Shown in pieces: positions 50,871-57,947 of a stretch of 57,947 nucleotides of DNA. A model generated the notes under the pieces. It saw only the letters and a list, made by a program, of their open reading frames with translations. It was not told the origin of the DNA and did not search any database. A program made the translations under genes and the position numbers. The DNA lies in contig DVFZ01000035.1 in the NCBI GenBank assembly GCA_018712945.1, forward strand, positions 1 through 57,947, written 5' to 3'. How positions within the stretch are numbered: the stretch's first letter is position 1; each line of letters opens with the position of its first letter. The stretch is from Candidatus Pullichristensenella stercorigallinarum (GTDB lineage: Bacteria > Bacillota > Clostridia > Christensenellales > Aristaeellaceae).

Positions 50871-53029
50871 ACCTGCCGCGCAAGGGCCGTTACCGCCACT
50901 TCAAGGGCCGGGAATACGAAGTGCTTGCCATCGCCCGCCATTCGGAAACGGATGAGCCGATGGTGATTTACCGCGCCCTCTATCCCTGCCCGGATACGCC
51001 GAATGGCGAAGGCATATGGGCGCGTCCGCTGTCCTCATGGAACAACCCCGCCCAAATAGACGGCAGGGAAGTGCCGCGTTTCGCGCCTGTCGAACCTTCC
51101 CAGCCGCCTCTGCCGGAGCCGCCTCCGGAGGAAGAAATGCCCTCGTGGGAACCAATGCCGGAGGAGCTTCCCGCCCCGCTGCCGGAGGCGGAATCCATCG
51201 CAAAGGCGCCGTTTGAGGCCCCGGAGGCCGTGCTCAAGCGCGTATTTGGCTATGAATCGTTCCGCGAAGGGCAGCGGCCGGTGATCGACGCCATCCTCTC
51301 CGGCCGCGATGTGTTGGCCGTGATGCCCACCGGCTCGGGCAAGTCCATTTGCTACCAGGTTCCTTCCCTGGCTCTGCCGGGCTGCGCGTTGGTGATTTCG
51401 CCGCTGATTTCGTTGATGAAAGATCAGGTGGCGGCGCTCAAGCAGGCGGGCGTACCGGCGGCGTTTATCAACAGTTCGCTCACCGAGCGGCAAATGGACG
51501 CGGCGCTGAACAACATTGCCGCCGGGCGGTACAAACTGGTTTATGTCGCCCCGGAGCGCCTGCTTACGCCGCGCTTTCTGGCCCTGTGCCGCGATCTGTC
51601 CATTTCCCTTGTGGCGGTGGACGAGGCGCACTGTATTTCCCAGTGGGGACAGGATTTTCGCCCCAGCTATCTGGATATTCCCGAATTCATCGCCGCGCCT
51701 CCGCAAAGGCCGCCCCTGTGCGCCTTCACGGCCACGGCTACGCTTCGCGTGCGCGCCGATATCGCCCGTTTGCTGGGCCTGCGCAATCCTTATACGTTGG
51801 TGACGGGTTTCGACCGCCCCAACCTGCGCTTCTTTGTCGAGCGCCCCCGCGAGCGCATGGAGGCGCTGTTGCGCCTGCTCAAAGAGCATGAGGGGCAGAG
51901 CGGCATCATATACTGCGCCACGCGCAAGGCGGTGGAACAGGTCTGCCAGTCGCTGCGCGCGCGGGGAATTTCCGCCACGCGCTACCACGCCGGCCTTTCC
52001 GACGCCGAGCGGCGCGAAAACCAGGAGGCGTTTTCCTACGACCGGGCTTTGATTATGGTTGCCACCAACGCCTTTGGCATGGGAATTGACAAAGCCGACG
52101 TGCGCTTTGTCATCCACTACAATATGCCTAAGGATTTGGAAAGCTACTATCAGGAGGCGGGCCGCGCCGGGCGAGATGGCGAGATGGCGGATTGCGTGCT
52201 GCTCTTTGGCAAGTCAGACGTGGTCACGCAGCGCTTTTTCATCGACAAGATGGGCGAGGAGGGCGAGCTGGACGAGCGCATGCTGGCGGAGGCCAAGCGC
52301 GCCGCCTGGGAGCGCTTGGAGCAAATGACCGCCTATTGCCAGACCAGCAAATGCCTGCGCGCGCATATATTGCGCTATTTTGGCGAGGAAGCCGCGGAGG
52401 AATGCGGCGCGTGCGGCAACTGCCTGCACCCGGCCAGGCTGGAGGACGCCTCGCGTCTGGCCCTGCCGGTGCTGCGCTGCGTGCGCGATCTCAATGGCCG
52501 CGTCGGGGCGCGTCTGATTCGTTCGGTGTTGTTGGGCAGCAAGGAAAAGCGCGTGGGCGAAATGGGATTGGATCGTTCGCCCCATTATGGCGCGCTCCAA
52601 GGCACGCCCCGAAGCCTTTTGAGCGACGTGATCGACGAGATGCTCGAACGCGGCTATCTCGCTTCCAGCGGCGGGAAATACGCCGTAATCCGCCTCGGCC
52701 CGCGCGCAAAACAGGCGTTGGGCGGCGAGCCGGTATTGCTGCGCGCGCGGGAAGAAGAGGCCGAAAGCGCGCCCAAGTCGAAAGCGGCTTCCAAAAATAC
52801 AACAAACGCGGACCTGTTCGCGGCTCTGCGCGCCCTGCGGCTGCGCATTGCTGAAAAGCGCGGCGTTCCGGCTTATATGATTTTTTCGGATGCGACCTTG
52901 CGCGCCATGTGCGCCATGTTGCCGGAAACGTCTGAACAGCTTTTGGCGGTTCCCGGCGTGGGCGAAGCCAAATTGCGCGCTTACGGCGATGATTTTTTGC
53001 GCGCAATTGCGCGATGGAAGGGAAAATAA
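50867..53029 (+). CDS. recQ: RecQ helicase with N-terminal DUF1653 domain
   Basis: The 720-residue protein opens with a DUF1653 module (about 1-65: GRYRHFKGREYEVLAIARHSETDEPMVIYRALY, then IWARPLSSW). A linker rich in proline and glutamate follows (about 70-118). The RecQ helicase comes next: FREGQRPVIDAILSGRD, Walker A PTGSGKS (about 154), DEAHC, QEAGRAGRDG, the zinc site CRSKC-type CQTSKC and CGACGNC, a winged helix, and an HRDC domain at the end (ALRLRIAEKRGVPAYMIFSDATLRAM). DUF1653 is usually a stand-alone small protein of unknown role. It starts with GTG, overlapping the flavodoxin stop. Confidence 0.93.
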   Translation: MNLPRKGRYRHFKGREYEVLAIARHSETDEPMVIYRALYPCPDTPNGEGIWARPLSSWNNPAQIDGREVPRFAPVEPSQPPLPEPPPEEEMPSWEPMPEELPAPLPEAESIAKAPFEAPEAVLKRVFGYESFREGQRPVIDAILSGRDVLAVMPTGSGKSICYQVPSLALPGCALVISPLISLMKDQVAALKQAGVPAAFINSSLTERQMDAALNNIAAGRYKLVYVAPERLLTPRFLALCRDLSISLVAVDEAHCISQWGQDFRPSYLDIPEFIAAPPQRPPLCAFTATATLRVRADIARLLGLRNPYTLVTGFDRPNLRFFVERPRERMEALLRLLKEHEGQSGIIYCATRKAVEQVCQSLRARGISATRYHAGLSDAERRENQEAFSYDRALIMVATNAFGMGIDKADVRFVIHYNMPKDLESYYQEAGRAGRDGEMADCVLLFGKSDVVTQRFFIDKMGEEGELDERMLAEAKRAAWERLEQMTAYCQTSKCLRAHILRYFGEEAAEECGACGNCLHPARLEDASRLALPVLRCVRDLNGRVGARLIRSVLLGSKEKRVGEMGLDRSPHYGALQGTPRSLLSDVIDEMLERGYLASSGGKYAVIRLGPRAKQALGGEPVLLRAREEEAESAPKSKAASKNTTNADLFAALRALRLRIAEKRGVPAYMIFSDATLRAMCAMLPETSEQLLAVPGVGEAKLRAYGDDFLRAIARWKGK

Positions 53030-53032
53030 GCG

Positions 53033-53386
53033 TCAAGTGGACGAACGCAGTTTGGATACTTTCAGCCATCGGAGAATGCAGCGCTTGGCTTCGGCCGCGT
53101 TTTTGAATGTGCGCACGCTTTCGGTCAGATAACTGACCGCATCCTGCCATTCTTCCAGCGTATAGGCCGATTCTTCGCAGCGTGATAATTCAAGCAGCGC
53201 CTCTCTGCGCAGGGATGGGTCCAAGCGCAAATCAGACACAAAACAATGGTATTTTTGCGCCATCGCGTCCAAGGGGTGTTCCTTCTGCGCGCCGGTGTTG
53301 CAGGAGGCGCCGGTTTGACAAGGAGGCGGGCTTTTTGCAGACGTTTCGCCTCTGCTTTTAAAAGGCCATCTGCACAGATCTTTCAT
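53033..53386 (-). CDS. Hypothetical protein, 117 residues
   Basis: I do not recognise this gene. The N-third is cysteine- and proline-rich (LCRWPFKSRGE, PPPCQTGASCNTG). The rest is helical and charged, including LRREALLELSRCEESAYTLEEWQDAVSYL and FKNAAEAKRCILRWLKV. A good ribosome binding site (GGAGGCAAATT) precedes the ATG. It converges on recQ with a three-base gap and is divergent from the XRE regulator. Confidence 0.6.
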   Translation of the reverse strand: MKDLCRWPFKSRGETSAKSPPPCQTGASCNTGAQKEHPLDAMAQKYHCFVSDLRLDPSLRREALLELSRCEESAYTLEEWQDAVSYLTESVRTFKNAAEAKRCILRWLKVSKLRSST

Positions 53387-53557
53387 AATTTGCCTCCGAT
53401 TCCCGGGAATTACTCACAAAGGGAATTTGTAACCATTGTAAATACATATACGTAACTATTATATTCGTACATTCTCTGCTTGTCAACTATCCGGAGAATA
53501 AAATCAACCAATCAAAGCCACAATGACAGTATTCTAATAGTTGAGAGGTGTTTTGAA

Positions 53558-53839
53558 TTGGTTGATTTCGGCAACAGGCTTCGGGCGCTGCGAATCGCTA
53601 AGGGATGGACGCAGTCTCAGCTGTCTTCCCGCCTTGGGCTGACCAAGAGCGTCATCAGCGCCTATGAAACGTCCCTGCGCTATCCGTCTTACGACATCCT
53701 CATTCGCATTACTGCCATTTTCGGCGTTTCCTCGGATTATTTGCTGGGCATTGAGCAGACGCAGACGCTGGATATTTCCGGCTTGAGCGAAGAGAACGCG
53801 CAACTGGTCAGGCAACTTGTAGACGCGCTTCGCAACTAG
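53558..53839 (+). CDS. XRE-family helix-turn-helix regulator
   Basis: The 93-residue protein has an N-terminal HTH_3 domain (GNRLRALRIAKGWTQSQLSSRLGLTKSVISAYETSLRYPSYDILIRIAAIF-like, about 4-60) followed by the usual SSDYLLG and a short helix for dimer contact (LSEENAQLVRQLVDAL). I place the start at TTG (53558), seven bases after GAGAGGTG; the longer upstream frame lacks a ribosome binding site. It lies 130 bases before spo0A. Sporulation or biofilm regulators such as SinR have this domain, but a role here is not shown. Confidence 0.82.
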   Translation: MVDFGNRLRALRIAKGWTQSQLSSRLGLTKSVISAYETSLRYPSYDILIRITAIFGVSSDYLLGIEQTQTLDISGLSEENAQLVRQLVDALRN

Positions 53840-53971
53840 CCCTCGGCTCTGCAGCGGCGCAGGCGATGCTCCCGCAAAAAATCGCGCCCTTTTGCACATT
53901 TTTCGCATATGAATCCAGAATCCCGCATATAAAATATCAACATTCACCCTCTTGGAAAGGAAGCGGGCTTT

Positions 53972-54748
53972 ATGGATAAAATTCGCGTTGTGCTTGCGGA
54001 TGATAACCTCAACGTACTCAGACTTTTGACGGACTATTTTGCCGAAACGCCGGACATTGAGCTGGTTAAGGCCGTATCCGACGGCGCTCGGGTTGTGGAA
54101 GCCGTGCGCGCGCACAGGCCGGACGTGCTGGTGACGGATATCATCATGCCCCGGCGCGACGGTTTTCGAATCTTGGAGGAGTTGGGCGAGCTCCCCGAGG
54201 AGGAGCGGCCCCGCGTGATTGTGCTGACGGGGCTTTCGCGCGATGATTTTATCCTGCGCGCCGTAAAGCTGGGGGCGAGCTATTACATGGTGAAACCCTT
54301 TGATATGCGCCTGTTGGCCAGCCGCATCCGCGAGGTTGCCTCCTCGTTTGAGGAAGCGTCAATCACCGAGCTTCCCGCCGCGCGGGAGAGCGCCTGCCCT
54401 GATGTGGATGAACAGGTGACCAACCTGTTTCTCACCATCGGCATTCCCGCGCATATCAAGGGATACCACTACCTGCGCGAGGCGGTGCGCATGGTATTGG
54501 CCGAACCGGATGTCATCAACCGCATTACCAAGGAACTCTATCCCGGCATTGCCCGTAAATTCGACACGACTGCCAGCAAGGTGGAGCGCGCCATGCGCCA
54601 TGCCATCGACGTGGCCTGGAGCCGCGGGCGGCTGGATTCAGTCAACAACATGTACGGCTATAAGGTGCTTTCCCCGGACGACAAGCCCACCAACGGCGAA
54701 TTCATCGCCCTGATTGCCGATAAGGTGGCCGTAAAAAAGAGCGCCTGA
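53972..54748 (+). CDS. spo0A: Sporulation master regulator Spo0A
   Basis: Spo0A is the response regulator that starts endospore formation. The 258-residue protein has a receiver domain with the acidic pair Asp10-Asp11, the phosphorylated Asp56 in VTDIIMPRRDG, a Thr in LTGLS and a Lys in MVKPF. The Spo0A-specific DNA-binding domain follows (about 145-255), with IPAHIKGYHYLREAV and VERAMRHAIDVAWSRG, the recognition helix region. GGAAAGGAAGCGGGCTTT precedes the ATG. It shows the host to be a spore-former or a descendant of one. I found no confident Spo0A box in the short upstream region. Confidence 0.96.
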   Translation: MDKIRVVLADDNLNVLRLLTDYFAETPDIELVKAVSDGARVVEAVRAHRPDVLVTDIIMPRRDGFRILEELGELPEEERPRVIVLTGLSRDDFILRAVKLGASYYMVKPFDMRLLASRIREVASSFEEASITELPAARESACPDVDEQVTNLFLTIGIPAHIKGYHYLREAVRMVLAEPDVINRITKELYPGIARKFDTTASKVERAMRHAIDVAWSRGRLDSVNNMYGYKVLSPDDKPTNGEFIALIADKVAVKKSA

Positions 54749-54778
54749 GAATTTTTGAAAATTTTACATGCCCCGCGC

Positions 54779-54807
54779 TTGCCATAGAGCGCCGGGCATG
54801 CTATAAT
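54779..54807 (+). promoter_or_regulatory. Promoter of the infC operon
   Basis: TTGCCA (54779-54784), a 17-base spacer and TATAAT (54802-54807), followed by a leader of about 155 bases. Confidence 0.8.
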
Positions 54808-54815
54808 ATTTGGGC

Positions 54816-54955
54816 AAAGCAGAAGCGACCACTTCTCACCCGGCGGCTCACGCCAGCGCGGGTTTCCATAATTCCGGCCATGCTCGTGCATGGGCGTTTT
54901 GTGAGAGTGGCGTTTCGCGCCGCTCATTTTGTTGCGTTTTCGACAGAAGGAAAAC
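54816..54955 (+). ncRNA. L20-type leader of infC-rpmI-rplT
   Basis: The leader contains ACCACTTCTCACC (54828-54840), which can pair with GTGAGAGTGG (54901-54910) to form the base stem, and internal hairpins including CCATGCTCGTGCATGG. This is the arrangement of the Firmicute L20 leader, in which excess ribosomal protein L20 represses its own operon. Confidence 0.8.
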
Positions 54956-54970
54956 AGGAGGTGTGTTTCT

Positions 54971-55486
54971 ATCAACAACGATCTCATGATTAATGAGGAG
55001 ATTCGCGACCGCGAGGTTCGTGTGGTGGATCAGAACGGCGCACAGCTGGGCATTATGTCCACGCATCAGGCGCTGCTTCTGGCCGAGGAGCGGCAGCTCG
55101 ATCTGGTCAAGATCGCTCCGCAAGCCCGCCCGCCGGTGTGCAAGCTGATGGACTATGGCAAATATCGCTTCGAACAGTCCAAGCGTGAGCGCGAAATTCG
55201 CAAAAATCAGAAGGTCATTACCGTTAAAGAAGTGCGCCTGTCCGCCACCATCGAAGATCACGACGTGGACGTGAAGTTCAAAAACGCCGTGAAGTTTTTG
55301 AAGGACGGCAACAAGGTCAAGGTGACTATCCGCTTCCGCGGCCGCCAGATCACCCACTCGGAGATTGGGCGCGAGGTTATGAAGCAGTTTGCCGAGCGGA
55401 TTAAGGAATACGGAAATGTGGAACGCGCCCCTTTAATCGAAGGCCGCAACATGACAATGCTCATCGCTCCGCGCGAACAGAATTAG
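54971..55486 (+). CDS. infC: Translation initiation factor IF-3
   Basis: IF-3 binds the 30S subunit and checks start codon choice. The protein has [22 protein letters not shown] at the N-terminus, [21 protein letters not shown], and the C-domain with [30 protein letters not shown] sequence. I place the start at ATC (54971), nine bases after AGGAGG. Non-AUG starts such as AUU or AUC are a known feature of infC and permit self-control. An ATG at 54986 is the alternative. The operon continues with rpmI 28 bases later. Confidence 0.95.
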   Translation: MNNDLMINEEIRDREVRVVDQNGAQLGIMSTHQALLLAEERQLDLVKIAPQARPPVCKLMDYGKYRFEQSKREREIRKNQKVITVKEVRLSATIEDHDVDVKFKNAVKFLKDGNKVKVTIRFRGRQITHSEIGREVMKQFAERIKEYGNVERAPLIEGRNMTMLIAPREQN

Positions 55487-55514
55487 CGCGTATAAAACGA
55501 GAGGAGGAACTTCC

Positions 55515-55712
55515 ATGCCCAAGCAAAAGACCCACAAGGGCGCGGCGAAGCGCTTTGACCTCACCAAATCCGGCAAGGTAAAGCGCGCCCAGGCTTTTAA
55601 GCGCCATATCCTCACCAAGAAGCCTACCAAGCGTACCCGCAACCTGCGCAAGGCGGCCTATCTCACCGGCGCCGAAGGCAAGACCATGAAAAAGCTTATG
55701 CCCTACAAGTAA
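55515..55712 (+). CDS. rpmI: Ribosomal protein bL35
   Basis: This 65-residue basic protein of the large ribosomal subunit reads [14 protein letters not shown] with [14 protein letters not shown] and NLRKAAYL, as in bL35. GAGAGGAGGAACTTCC precedes the ATG. It is the second gene of the infC operon, 15 bases before rplT, and is under L20 control through the leader. Confidence 0.98.
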   Translation: MPKQKTHKGAAKRFDLTKSGKVKRAQAFKRHILTKKPTKRTRNLRKAAYLTGAEGKTMKKLMPYK

Positions 55713-55727
55713 GGAGGCGAATCGAAA

Positions 55728-56084
55728 ATGGCAAGAGTTAAGAGGGCTGTCAACGCCCTGAAAAAGCGTCGCAAGGTTATGAGGCTGGCCAAGGGCTACT
55801 TTGGCGCCAAGAGCAAGCAGTATCGTGCCGCCAGCGAGCAGGTTCGCCGTTCGCTTCGTTACGCCTATATTGGCCGTAAGCTGAAAAAGCGCGACTTCCG
55901 CCGCCTGTGGATTGCCCGCATCAACGCCGCGGCCCGCATGAACGGCCTGAGCTATTCGCGCATGATCAACGGCCTCAAGGTCGCTGGCGTGGATATCAAC
56001 CGCAAGATGCTTTCCGAAATGGCCATCAACGACCCCGCCGCTTTCACCGCTCTGGCGGAGAAGGCCAAGGAAGCCGTAAAATAA
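55728..56084 (+). CDS. rplT: Ribosomal protein bL20
   Basis: This 118-residue protein binds 23S rRNA early in 50S assembly and also represses the operon. It begins [18 protein letters not shown] and has [19 protein letters not shown] and [36 protein letters not shown] precedes the ATG. A strong terminator follows. Confidence 0.98.
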   Translation: MARVKRAVNALKKRRKVMRLAKGYFGAKSKQYRAASEQVRRSLRYAYIGRKLKKRDFRRLWIARINAAARMNGLSYSRMINGLKVAGVDINRKMLSEMAINDPAAFTALAEKAKEAVK

Positions 56085-56120
56085 AGCTGGGCCGCCAAAG
56101 CGTGCCTGCTGATGGTTTTA

Positions 56121-56153
56121 AGACTTGCCGCTTTCGTGCGGCAGGTCTTTTTT
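56121..56153 (+). terminator. Terminator of the infC operon
   Basis: AGACTTGCCGC pairs with GCGGCAGGTCT (one G-T pair) around TTTCGT and is followed by TTTTTT. Confidence 0.92.
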
Positions 56154-56182
56154 ATACCGATGAGCGCCTCCGGTTCGTGTTC

Positions 56183-56211
56183 TTGACAGCGCGCCAGCAA
56201 ATTCGTATAAT
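56183..56211 (+). promoter_or_regulatory. Sigma-A promoter of the YbjN-like gene
   Basis: TTGACA (56183-56188), a 17-base spacer and TATAAT (56206-56211), a near-perfect promoter 23 bases before the start. Confidence 0.92.
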
Positions 56212-56233
56212 GTTACAATAGGAGGTGTCCACA

Positions 56234-56653
56234 GTGTTTCAGGCGACGGAGCTGGTCTATGAAGCGCTTTTGCGCAAGGACATCAAATGTAGAATCCGCG
56301 AGGCAGGCGGCATGTCGCTGGTGGAGGCGGCCTTCAATGGCAAGAGCTTTCCGTCTGCGACGTTTTATTTCATTTCCAATTCCGAGGGCAATGATGTGGC
56401 CATTCGCGCCGCGAACCTGGTCAAGTTCCCTCCGGAGCGGCTGGAGAAGCTCTATGCGGCCTGCAACGCCATTAACCGCAAGTACCGCCATGTAAAATTC
56501 GTCATTGATCCCGATAAGTGCGCTGTCAATTTGGAGATAGATATCCCCAGCCGCTGTGCCAATGTCGGCGAGGTAGCCGAAGAAATGTTGATTCGCGCGG
56601 TGTCGGTGCTGGACGCTGTATATCCAAAACTGATGCAGGCGACGTGGGCCTGA
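56234..56653 (+). CDS. YbjN-domain-like protein
   Basis: The 139-residue protein fits the YbjN pattern of alternating strands and helices: ATELVYEALLRKDIKCRIRE, ATFYFISNSEGNDVAIRAANLVKFPPERLEKLYAACNAINRKYRHVKFVID and a last helix with VGEVAEEMLIRAVSVLDAVYPKLM. YbjN-type proteins resemble type III secretion chaperones in fold; in Firmicutes their role is unknown. The start is GTG (56234), seven bases after GGAGGT. An upstream GTG at 56225 overlaps that site. It is 27 bases before the lipid kinase gene and likely co-transcribed with it. Confidence 0.78.
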   Translation: MFQATELVYEALLRKDIKCRIREAGGMSLVEAAFNGKSFPSATFYFISNSEGNDVAIRAANLVKFPPERLEKLYAACNAINRKYRHVKFVIDPDKCAVNLEIDIPSRCANVGEVAEEMLIRAVSVLDAVYPKLMQATWA

Positions 56654-56680
56654 AGTCAATACACCCACAAGGAGGACGCT

Positions 56681-57589
56681 ATGGACAGGCAACTGGTCAT
56701 CCTCAATCCCCGCGCTGGCCGCATGCAGGCAAGCCGCCGCTTGGGCGAACTTTTGCCTCTGCTGGAGGCAGACGGCGTGACGGCAGAACTGTTGGAGACA
56801 AACGGCCCGGGCGACGCGCGCGAGGCGGTGGCATCGCGCGCGGGAGCGTTTTGCCGCCTGGTGTGTATTGGCGGCGACGGTACGCTCAATGAGGTCATCT
56901 CCGGAATGCTCGCTTCCGGCGCCGATGTGCCCATCGGCTATCTGCCTGCCGGCTCTACCAACGATTTTGCCGCCAGCCATGGCCTCTCCCGCGATCTGGT
57001 CAAGGCGGCGCGCCTGATCACGCAGGGCGTGGCTACGCCGATTGATGTTGGCCTGTTTAACGGGCGCTGTTTTGTCTACACGGCGTCCTTTGGAGCTTTT
57101 ACGCGCGCATCCTATGCCGCGCCTCAGCCCATCAAAAACGCGCTGGGGCACCTTGCCTATATTCTCGAGGGCGTGAAGGATGTAACGCGCATCCATCCTC
57201 ACCGCCTGACCATTGAAGTGGAGGGGGAGCGCTTTACTGACGACTATATTTTCGGCACGGTGAGCAATTCCACTTCCATGGGCGGCGTGCTCAAGCTGGA
57301 TCCTAACCGCGTCGATTTGCACGATGGTAAGTTTGAAATGCTGCTTGTGCGCGCGCCGGAGAATATTGGCCAGATTATTCTAGCCGCCGCATGCCTTCAG
57401 CGGCGCAACTATGACCATGAACTCTTGCGCTTTATGACCACGGGCAATGTGCGCATATCCGCCCCGGCGGACATGGATTGGACGCTTGACGGGGAATTTG
57501 AGCCGGGCGCGGCGAAGATTGATATTCAAAACCTGCACAACGCGGTACGGTTGATTCTGCCTCACGCTGAGGCCGAAGCATTGCATTGA
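56681..57589 (+). CDS. Diacylglycerol kinase-family lipid kinase
   Basis: The 302-residue protein belongs to the DgkB/YegS group. It has LVILNPRAGRMQASRRL near the N-terminus, the nucleotide motif CIGGDGTLNEVISGML (about 62-77), LPAGSTNDFAASHGL, and the C-terminal beta-sandwich with MDWTLDGEF. Such enzymes phosphorylate diacylglycerol for lipid recycling or related lipids such as undecaprenol-like alcohols. AAGGAGGACGCT precedes the ATG. It is the second gene after the YbjN-like protein, and a terminator follows. Confidence 0.9.
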   Translation: MDRQLVILNPRAGRMQASRRLGELLPLLEADGVTAELLETNGPGDAREAVASRAGAFCRLVCIGGDGTLNEVISGMLASGADVPIGYLPAGSTNDFAASHGLSRDLVKAARLITQGVATPIDVGLFNGRCFVYTASFGAFTRASYAAPQPIKNALGHLAYILEGVKDVTRIHPHRLTIEVEGERFTDDYIFGTVSNSTSMGGVLKLDPNRVDLHDGKFEMLLVRAPENIGQIILAAACLQRRNYDHELLRFMTTGNVRISAPADMDWTLDGEFEPGAAKIDIQNLHNAVRLILPHAEAEALH

Positions 57590-57612
57590 GATCGATTGGC
57601 AGTCTCAGGGGA

Positions 57613-57656
57613 AAGGGCCTGATGGACGGCGATTGCCGTTTATCAGGCCCTTCGTT
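57613..57656 (+). terminator. Terminator after the lipid kinase
   Basis: AAGGGCCTGAT pairs with ATCAGGCCCTT, with an inner ACGGC/GCCGT stem, and is followed by CGTTT. It may also end the minus-strand gene that enters from the right. Confidence 0.78.
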
Positions 57657-57721
57657 TGCAATGATATATGAAGCCCTGCCAAGACCGCCGCCAGGCGAAA
57701 GCGGCCGAATGCCTTCTTCCG

Positions 57722-57901
57722 TCATGGCAACGTCCGGCTATTTCGCGCAGACGCGAGCGCGTCCTGATAAGCATTGTCCTCCACGGGGCTGATCATCGCA
57801 AAGCCCGTCTGCGCGAGATTTGTCTCAATGGCGATGCGTTGAAACCAGCCCGCGTCCGCCGCGCTACTTGCGCACATAGCGCAGCCAAAGCGCGTTGCCA
57901 T
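57722..57901 (-). CDS. Possible 59-residue frame in the right-end spacer
   Basis: The frame includes ADAGWFQRIAIETNLAQTGF and AMISPVEDNAYQDAL with a GC-rich third position like the host genes. It has no ribosome binding site and overlaps the end of the partial gene at 57864 in another frame. It may be a decayed gene end. Otherwise the 57657-57863 spacer shows nothing. Confidence 0.2.
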   Translation of the reverse strand: MATRFGCAMCASSAADAGWFQRIAIETNLAQTGFAMISPVEDNAYQDALASARNSRTLP

Positions 57902-57947
57902 CCAGCGCCTTTGCGCCGTGCAGGGAGAAGGCGACCGGGGCGTGCGC
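57864..57947 (-). CDS. C-terminal end of a gene entering from the right (partial)
   Basis: The last 27 codons before a stop read AHAPVAFSLHGAKALDGNAL and WLRYVRK, a beta-rich protein end. The rest lies outside the window, so the family cannot be named. Confidence 0.45.
   Translation of the reverse strand, partial: AHAPVAFSLHGAKALDGNALWLRYVRK

Noticed and set aside
53840..53971. Sigma-H promoter and Spo0A boxes upstream of spo0A
   Set aside because: Sequences such as TTTTTCGCA are only partial matches, and no well-spaced promoter could be fixed.
1..57947. CRISPR array
   Set aside because: No regularly spaced repeats of 24-40 bases were seen. The repeats present are pairs at element borders and in hsdS.

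Overview
The window looks like the chromosome of a GC-rich, spore-forming member of the Clostridia (Bacillota). It has spo0A, an infC-rpmI-rplT operon with an L20-type leader, glutamine synthetase III beside an ANTAR regulator, a CsoR copper repressor, strong GGAGG ribosome binding sites and many sigma-A promoters of the TTGACA-17-TATAAT form. I cannot name the species. The core genes use a GC-rich third position. The first 14.5 kb and a few islands (about 16.4-17.8 kb and 21.1-21.8 kb) differ in composition.

Region 1 (1-14.7 kb) is a decayed integrated mobile element next to a tRNA-Leu gene. It holds a large serine recombinase without its catalytic N-terminus, a D5/P4-type primase-helicase, a Fic protein with its own promoter, and a type I restriction-modification operon read leftward as hsdM, hsdS, tyrosine recombinase, second hsdS, hsdR. 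It ends in a frameshifted mobC and a wrecked relaxase 5' end. Two palindromes and a linked repeat block occur once at each side of the Fic/RM cargo, in inverted orientation. The transfer genes are dead, but the cargo genes are open and tightly coupled.

Region 2 (14.7-25.7 kb) has pgi, tRNA-Ser, a lone ribbon-helix-helix gene and a gene graveyard (a frameshifted SIS/GmhA-like gene, a P-loop fragment and a LivF fragment) downstream of a promoter with a LexA-type box. Two leftward operons follow: GNAT, PNPOx-like, unknown, alcohol dehydrogenase; and alpha/beta hydrolase, TrmH-type methyltransferase, UPF0340, heparinase-II/III-like protein.

Region 3 (25.8-41.8 kb) runs rightward: FmdB-type zinc ribbon, murA, an endonuclease-Q-like PHP domain fused to a UvrD helicase, a B12-binding radical SAM enzyme, an AEC transporter, uvrB-uvrA, an alanine symporter, an AraC/GyrI-type regulator and a glycosyltransferase with TPR-like repeats. 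Several DNA-repair genes lie here, and recQ follows in the next region.

Region 4 (41.8-57.9 kb) has a DUF1989 protein, a small membrane protein and an acyl-CoA ligase on the minus strand. On the plus strand are csoR with a copper-type P1B ATPase and a 58-residue membrane protein, glutamine synthetase III with a divergent ANTAR regulator, a flavodoxin, a DUF1653-RecQ fusion, an XRE regulator, spo0A, infC-rpmI-rplT, a YbjN-like protein and a diacylglycerol-kinase-family lipid kinase.

The best candidates for something new are the hsdS/recombinase cassette with a perfect inverted repeat around the recombinase start, the covarying palindromes that bracket the element cargo, and the two repair fusions.
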